A DNA stretch of 11,879 nt from an uncultured Collinsella sp. Lineage in GTDB: Bacteria; Actinomycetota; Coriobacteriia; Coriobacteriales; Coriobacteriaceae. The notes beneath the pieces were generated by a model. That model saw only the letters and a list, made by a program, of their open reading frames with translations, was not told the origin of the DNA and did not search any database. The first letter of the stretch is position 1. Each line of letters begins with the position of its first letter. The translations under genes and the position numbers were made by a program. Shown piece after piece: positions 7,651-11,879 of the stretch. Where the stretch lies: positions 1 to 11,879 of the forward strand of contig UQKU01000043.1 of assembly GCA_900541675.1 (NCBI GenBank), in the 5' to 3' direction.

Positions 7651-7680
7651 ATTGTACCCTCGTTTGCGAGCGGGAGTCAT
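7651..7680 (-). promoter_or_regulatory. Candidate mrp promoter with a dyad in its spacer
   Basis: On the - strand an ATGACT -35-like element (7680-7675) and a TACAAT -10-like element (7656-7651) are separated by 18 bp, about 55 bases upstream of the mrp start. The spacer is almost entirely an imperfect inverted repeat: CTCG (7659-7662) pairs with CGAG (7667-7670), and flanking CC/GG pairs form beyond a single bulged base. The position fits a promoter for mrp and the HI0933-like gene; a regulator-binding role for the dyad is inference. Confidence 0.45.
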
Positions 7681-7740
7681 TTGCGATGCATTTGGGCCGA
7701 GCGTGCTTGCAATACGATGGGTCCAAGCGAATGGGCGGGC

Positions 7741-9894
7741 TTACTGAACTTTGCTGGCGAACTCGAGGTATTGCATGCGCTGCAGCTTGTCGATCGTCGA
7801 GGCGTATGGGCTGTCTTCAGATTCCAAGTCGTAGCGCAGCCCGTCGGCACCAATATAGCCGGCGACATTGATGGTGGGCACATCTGACCTTGTTGCAAGC
7901 AGGGCCTTTTGATAGTCAGTGAGCGGGGCGCCGATCTTATTAAGGGTAATAGCTGCAATCTCGTTTGCCCCGACGGTGTCGTAGACGTTGAGCTCGGTAT
8001 TGCCGGCGATTTCATAGTTGGCCCAGACGAAATAGGTCGACTGATAGATACGGAAAGCGTGGCTTGCCGTATCTTCCTGAGGGTACAGCTCGTCGTTGAG
8101 AGTCGTTGCGGCGCTCGGCTGATGGTCGCCAAAAAAGACAAGAACAACCGGTCTGCCGATATTGCGGAGCTCATTGATAAAGTACTCGAGGTCCCGGTCG
8201 GATGCATTGATGCAGGTGAGATAGGTATTGAGCGCGCTATTGGCGCCCTCGCTGGCTCCCTCGACCCAATAGTTTGTCAGCTCTTCGGCGGGAACGGTGC
8301 CATAGTCGTGGCCGCCGTGATTTTGCATCGTGACGTCAAAGATGAACTGCGGGGCTTCGTCGGTTCTGAGCAGGTCGAGTATCTTGTCGTAGGTGGCGTA
8401 GTCGCATACGCCGGCATGGTAATAGGGCGCACCTTCGAAATCGCCGATTGAAAGAAAGTCTCCAAAACCCAGCTGCTGATAGATTTTATCTCGATGGTAG
8501 TTGACGGGGTTTTGCGGGTGCATAGCAGTAGTAGTATACCCAAGCTCTTTAAGGTCCTTTGCCAGGCTGTTGACACTATTCATCTGATACAGCTGATAGG
8601 GGATTTTGCCTAATCCGGCAAAGGCCGTTGTCGCTCCGGTCAAAAATTCGAATTCGGAGTTCGCCGTTCCGCCACCGGTGACCGAAGCGAGCATGGTGCC
8701 GCGAACAAGTGTGTCGGGAAGCGAGTTGTAGAATGCGGGACCGGTGTACCCGGCCGCCTGGAGCTGCTCAAAGCACGAAAGGTCGCTAAAACTCTCGTTC
8801 ATGACGGCAACAATCGTCGGCTTGATTTCATTGAACTGGGCAACGGCCGCCGCGCGCTGCTCGCTCGAGCCATACGTGCTGTCGTAGGCGGCGGCGAGCT
8901 CCTGTTCGATGCTCTGCGCCTCATCGGGCGTATAGTCTTCGGGCTTTTCAATGGGCAACTCGTTGACCATTTCGGTGAACGAAGTGATAAAACCCTGAGA
9001 CGCATACGTGGTGATGGGCTGCCAACGGTCAAATCCAAAATCCAGCGACTGCTCCAAGTCGATGTTGGAAAAGCCCAAGAGCCCCACAACGGTCACTAGC
9101 AGAAAAGCGCAGAGGTTAGCGGCGATTGCGGGGAAGACATGGGCGGGCGTACGGAGCTTTCGCGGTCGGATAAGCGAAAGAAGCCCCAGGGAAATCTCCA
9201 GCAGGGCGAGTGAGGTTACGATTCCTGCAGTGAAGGTGAACTCATATCCCTCACTTACTTCCATTGCGGTGCCCAATGCCAAAATGTCGCTCGGCAGGAT
9301 GGCCTCGCCTTTAAACGTTATGACGAAGTGCTCGGCAATGCCAAGGGTGCAACAGACGACGGGCACGAGGGCCATGACGCCTCCATGACGCTGTCCCAGC
9401 AAATAAAGGGAGAGCAGAACCGTCGCGAGCAGCCCAACGGAAAACCCGAATGAGTTGGCGGGAATGCGATAGAACGTTTCGTTGCAGGCAATTTCGAGTG
9501 AAACGAACGAGAGCGCTGAAACAGCGGCGACGACAAGGATGTCGCGGCAAATACAGGCAACCGTTCCCGTCGCAAGATCGGTTTGGTCGATAAGTCCCGA
9601 AACCAAGGGCTCGACAAGAAGTATGACGGCGGCAGCACCGAGCGCCGAATAAGAAAGGACCCATAGGGAACAGTCCTCATTTACGAGCAATTGATTCGTA
9701 ATCCATGCAGCTACCATGCCGAGCGGGATGAGGAGCATCGCGCACCAAAAGACGCGGGCAATGGGCGGTTTTTCGTTGTGTCTGATTGAAAAATACACGC
9801 GCACGACGACGGCGGCCACGATAAGGACGGCGATGAATATGGGCAGATTGGCCATGCCACTCGAAGTGATTTCAAGGGGGATATCTTCGGTCAT
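7741..9894 (-). CDS. LTA synthase family protein (membrane phosphoglycerol transferase)
   Basis: Members of this sulfatase-fold family transfer phosphoglycerol from phosphatidylglycerol to lipid- or glycan-linked acceptors on the outer membrane face, as in lipoteichoic acid or related glycopolymer synthesis. The 717-residue protein has an N-terminal membrane half with about eight hydrophobic segments (near 15-36, 48-70, 77-101, 115-136, 148-168, 171-193, 219-242, 253-274). The extracellular catalytic half has metal-site Glu367 in VMNESFSD, the nucleophile region GGGTANSEFEFLTG with Thr410, TAMHPQN, QNHGGHDY (His526) and FFGDHQPSA (Asp590, His591). ATG 9894 has AGAGGA about six bases upstream. 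It is the first gene of the leftward block and diverges from uvrA. The 145-base gap to mrp shows no clear terminator, so read-through into mrp is possible. Acceptor and polymer cannot be read from sequence. Confidence 0.9.
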   Translation of the reverse strand: MTEDIPLEITSSGMANLPIFIAVLIVAAVVVRVYFSIRHNEKPPIARVFWCAMLLIPLGMVAAWITNQLLVNEDCSLWVLSYSALGAAAVILLVEPLVSGLIDQTDLATGTVACICRDILVVAAVSALSFVSLEIACNETFYRIPANSFGFSVGLLATVLLSLYLLGQRHGGVMALVPVVCCTLGIAEHFVITFKGEAILPSDILALGTAMEVSEGYEFTFTAGIVTSLALLEISLGLLSLIRPRKLRTPAHVFPAIAANLCAFLLVTVVGLLGFSNIDLEQSLDFGFDRWQPITTYASQGFITSFTEMVNELPIEKPEDYTPDEAQSIEQELAAAYDSTYGSSEQRAAAVAQFNEIKPTIVAVMNESFSDLSCFEQLQAAGYTGPAFYNSLPDTLVRGTMLASVTGGGTANSEFEFLTGATTAFAGLGKIPYQLYQMNSVNSLAKDLKELGYTTTAMHPQNPVNYHRDKIYQQLGFGDFLSIGDFEGAPYYHAGVCDYATYDKILDLLRTDEAPQFIFDVTMQNHGGHDYGTVPAEELTNYWVEGASEGANSALNTYLTCINASDRDLEYFINELRNIGRPVVLVFFGDHQPSAATTLNDELYPQEDTASHAFRIYQSTYFVWANYEIAGNTELNVYDTVGANEIAAITLNKIGAPLTDYQKALLATRSDVPTINVAGYIGADGLRYDLESEDSPYASTIDKLQRMQYLEFASKVQ

Positions 9895-9929
9895 GGACGT
9901 TCCTCTGTTACAGCAAATTAAGTTCAGTT

Positions 9930-9943
9930 TTAGATTACTCTAA
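9930..9943. promoter_or_regulatory. AT-rich inverted repeat before the LTA-synthase-like gene
   Basis: TTAGA and TCTAA form five-base arms around TTAC, 36 bases upstream of the LTA-synthase-like start in the divergent intergenic region. The segment is AT-rich and is where its promoter would be expected, but I cannot assign a convincing -35/-10 pair. It may be an operator or chance. Confidence 0.25.
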
Positions 9944-10012
9944 CCTTTCCACGGCATTTCGAGAAACAAAGCACCCGACACGCAAAGCAAAAGGTCTGCG
10001 AATCTTGTATTA

Positions 10013-10026
10013 CGAACATCTGTGCG
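10013..10026. promoter_or_regulatory. Candidate LexA (SOS) box upstream of uvrA
   Basis: CGAACATCTGTGCG matches 12 of 14 positions of the Gram-positive LexA consensus CGAAC-RNRY-GTTYG; the mismatches are C at position 8 and G at position 12. It lies 61 bases before the uvrA start and directly abuts a TATTAC -10-like element (10008-10013), where repressor binding would block transcription. uvrA is an established LexA target in many bacteria. No similar site is visible before uvrB. Whether this lineage's LexA uses this consensus is not shown. Confidence 0.4.
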
Positions 10027-10087
10027 CGTTGAGTGCGTTAAACTCATCGACAGTGTGATTTGAGGTTATAGGAGGCAAGGAGCTTCC

Positions 10088-11879
10088 ATGTCTGATTCTT
10101 CTATCGTTATCCGTGGTGCGCGCGAACACAACCTGCGCAATATCGATGTTTCCATCCCGCGCGACGAGCTCGTGGTCATTACCGGTCTTTCGGGCTCGGG
10201 CAAGAGCTCGCTGGCGTTTGACACGATCTATGCCGAGGGTCAGCGTCGCTACGTGGAAAGCCTGTCGAGTTATGCGCGCCAGTTTTTAGGCCAGATGGAC
10301 AAGCCCGATCTAGACTCGATCGACGGCCTTTCGCCGGCCGTCTCGATCGATCAGAAGACGACGTCCAAGAATCCGCGCTCGACGGTGGGTACTGTAACTG
10401 AGATTTATGACTACCTTCGCTTGCTTTTTGCACGCGTGGGCACGCCACACTGCCCCGAGTGCGGTCGCGTTATCGAACGCCAGACCACCGACCAGGTCGC
10501 CGATAAGGTCCTGGCAGCGGGAGAGGGTCGTCGTGCGTTTGTGCTGGCACCGGTGGTGCGCGGGCGCAAAGGCGAGTACGCAAAATTGTTCGAGGATCTT
10601 CGGGCTGAGGGCTTTAGCCGCGTGCGTGTCGACGGCGAAGTACGCTCGCTCGACGACCCCATCGATCTGGACAAAAAGTTCAAGCACGATATCGAGGTCG
10701 TAGTCGACCGCATCGTGATTCGGGAAAACTCTCTGGGCCGTATCGCCGAGTCGGTTGAACAGGCGACTGCCTTGGCACACGGCAATGTGAACGTGTACAT
10801 GCTGCCCGATCGCGATGCTCCCGAGGGAACCGAGGGCGAGCTGCTGGAGTATTCGTTGGCTCTGGCGTGCCCGGAGCACGGGCACTCCATCGACGACCTA
10901 CAACCCCGCGACTTTTCGTTCAACGCGCCCTATGGTGCGTGTCCCGAGTGCGATGGTCTGGGCTTTAAGAAAACGGTCGATGCCGAGGCGCTGATTGAGG
11001 ACCCGTCGAAGTCGATTGCCGATGGGGTCTTTGGAAGCCTGTTCGGCAATTCGAACTACTACCCCCAGATCTTCGCCGCGGTCTGTAAGCACTTTAAGGT
11101 GAGCGCGGATACACCGTGGGAAGACCTACCTCCGCGAGTGCGCCGTGCATTTTTGGATGGCATGGGCGACAAGAAGATTTCGGTGGACTATCAAAAGCTC
11201 GACGGTCGTCGCAGCCAGTGGGACACCAAGTTTTCGGGCGTGCGCAATATCCTGTACGAGCGCTATACCGAGACGACCAACGAGAACACTAAGGCGCGCC
11301 TGGAGAAGTACATTCGCGAGGAGCCGTGTTCGAGCTGCCATGGTGCTCGCCTGCGCCCCGAGATGCTCGCCGTCACCGTGGGCGGCAAGTCCATTTATGA
11401 GGTTTGTTGCCTGTCGTGCCGCGAGTCGCTCGAGTTTTTTGAGGACCTTGAGCTCACCGAGCGTCAACAATTCATCGGCGGTCGTATCGTCAAGGAAATC
11501 CTGGAACGCTTGCGTTTTCTGGTTGATGTCGGCCTTGATTATCTGACGCTCGATCGTGCTTCGGCGACGCTTTCCGGCGGTGAGGCGCAGCGCATTCGCC
11601 TGGCTACGCAGATCGGTGCGGGCCTCATGGGCGTTCTCTATATTCTGGACGAGCCTTCGATTGGTCTTCACCAGCGCGACAACGAGCGGCTGATTAAGAC
11701 ACTCGAGCGCCTGCGCGATATCGGCAACACCGTTATCGTCGTTGAACACGATGAGGACACGATTCGCGCTGCCGACTATGTGATCGATATGGGGCCAGGC
11801 GCGGGCGTCAACGGCGGGCGCGGGGGGGCCCCGGGGACGCCCGCCGGGAACAAGGGGGGGCCCCGCTCCCCGGAGGGGG
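10088..11879 (+). CDS. uvrA: UvrABC system protein A, N-terminal ~60% (runs off window)
   Basis: UvrA is the dimeric DNA-damage sensor ATPase that loads UvrB onto lesions. About 597 residues are visible, of a family length near 940-960. Present are the first Walker A GLSGSGKSS (33-41), RRYVESLSSYARQF, the signature-domain zinc site (Cys261, His264, Cys285, Cys288), the EPCSSCHGARL motif, the ABC signature LSGGEAQRIR (from 495), Walker B YILDEPSIGLHQ (Asp521, Glu522) and the switch histidine in VVEHDEDT. The second ATPase half lies outside the window. ATG 10088 has AAGGAG (10077-10082) five bases upstream, with AGGAGG further back. One zinc ligand is His where E. coli has Cys. From about 11816 the reading frame stays open, but the sequence turns into G/C runs unlike UvrA and is probably miscalled. 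The upstream region carries a LexA-like box. Confidence 0.95.
   Translation, partial: MSDSSIVIRGAREHNLRNIDVSIPRDELVVITGLSGSGKSSLAFDTIYAEGQRRYVESLSSYARQFLGQMDKPDLDSIDGLSPAVSIDQKTTSKNPRSTVGTVTEIYDYLRLLFARVGTPHCPECGRVIERQTTDQVADKVLAAGEGRRAFVLAPVVRGRKGEYAKLFEDLRAEGFSRVRVDGEVRSLDDPIDLDKKFKHDIEVVVDRIVIRENSLGRIAESVEQATALAHGNVNVYMLPDRDAPEGTEGELLEYSLALACPEHGHSIDDLQPRDFSFNAPYGACPECDGLGFKKTVDAEALIEDPSKSIADGVFGSLFGNSNYYPQIFAAVCKHFKVSADTPWEDLPPRVRRAFLDGMGDKKISVDYQKLDGRRSQWDTKFSGVRNILYERYTETTNENTKARLEKYIREEPCSSCHGARLRPEMLAVTVGGKSIYEVCCLSCRESLEFFEDLELTERQQFIGGRIVKEILERLRFLVDVGLDYLTLDRASATLSGGEAQRIRLATQIGAGLMGVLYILDEPSIGLHQRDNERLIKTLERLRDIGNTVIVVEHDEDTIRAADYVIDMGPGAGVNGGRGGAPGTPAGNKGGPRSPEG
11816..11879. other. 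Probable low-quality contig end inside uvrA
   Basis: The last 64 bases hold only one T and six A, with repeated runs of G and C, in sharp contrast to the sequence before. The frame is kept and fragments of the expected UvrA peptide survive (G-TP-, PRS, final G), which suggests base substitutions rather than a rearrangement. Protein sequence past about residue 577 should not be trusted. Confidence 0.75.

Noticed and set aside
7596..7652. 19-codon N-terminal extension of Mrp
   Set aside because: It runs through the promoter and leader hairpin; AAAGGAG is correctly placed for the ATG at 7595.
7677..8207. Open frame on the - strand overlapping the end of the LTA-synthase-like gene and the mrp upstream region
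   Set aside because: It is an out-of-frame Ser/Pro/Arg-rich shadow of the real gene, with no motif support.
11816..11879. G/C runs at the right edge as a repeat or structured element
   Set aside because: The residual match to the expected UvrA peptide in the same frame indicates miscalled coding sequence.

Overview
The window reads as ordinary chromosomal housekeeping DNA from a moderately GC-rich bacterium. Gene content, codon choice and protein style best fit the Coriobacteriia (Collinsella-like gut Actinomycetota). That placement comes from the look of the proteins, not from a search. I found no rRNA, tRNA, CRISPR array, insertion sequence, prophage or plasmid feature. The last ~64 bases appear to be degraded base calls at a contig end.

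Left part (1-3750, + strand): a strong terminator for a gene outside the window is followed by a likely promoter and three genes. These are coaE (last step of coenzyme A synthesis), a small membrane-anchored lytic transglycosylase whose start overlaps the coaE stop, and uvrB (nucleotide excision repair). A hairpin terminator follows uvrB.

Middle part (3772-9894, - strand): four genes read leftwards, convergent with uvrB. In transcription order they are an LTA-synthase-like membrane phosphoglycerol transferase, an Mrp/ApbC-type P-loop ATPase for Fe-S cluster handling, an HI0933/BaiN-like flavoprotein that starts directly after the mrp stop, and a COG2509-type FAD-dependent dehydrogenase. A likely promoter lies before mrp. 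A terminator hairpin and a promoter-like -10 lie between the two flavoprotein genes.

Right part (9895-11879, + strand): a 193-base divergent intergenic region carries a LexA-box-like palindrome upstream of uvrA. uvrA runs off the end of the window (about 597 of roughly 940-960 residues visible) and its visible tail is corrupted.

Functionally, uvrA and uvrB encode partners of the same repair pathway but are separated here by a 6.1 kb block on the opposite strand. Mrp and the two flavoproteins form a plausible Fe-S/redox group, though no shared pathway is shown. I see no clear evidence for a previously undescribed system. The most useful second looks are the candidate SOS operator at uvrA, the dyad in the mrp promoter spacer, the multi-spanning LTA-synthase-like protein and the damaged contig end.
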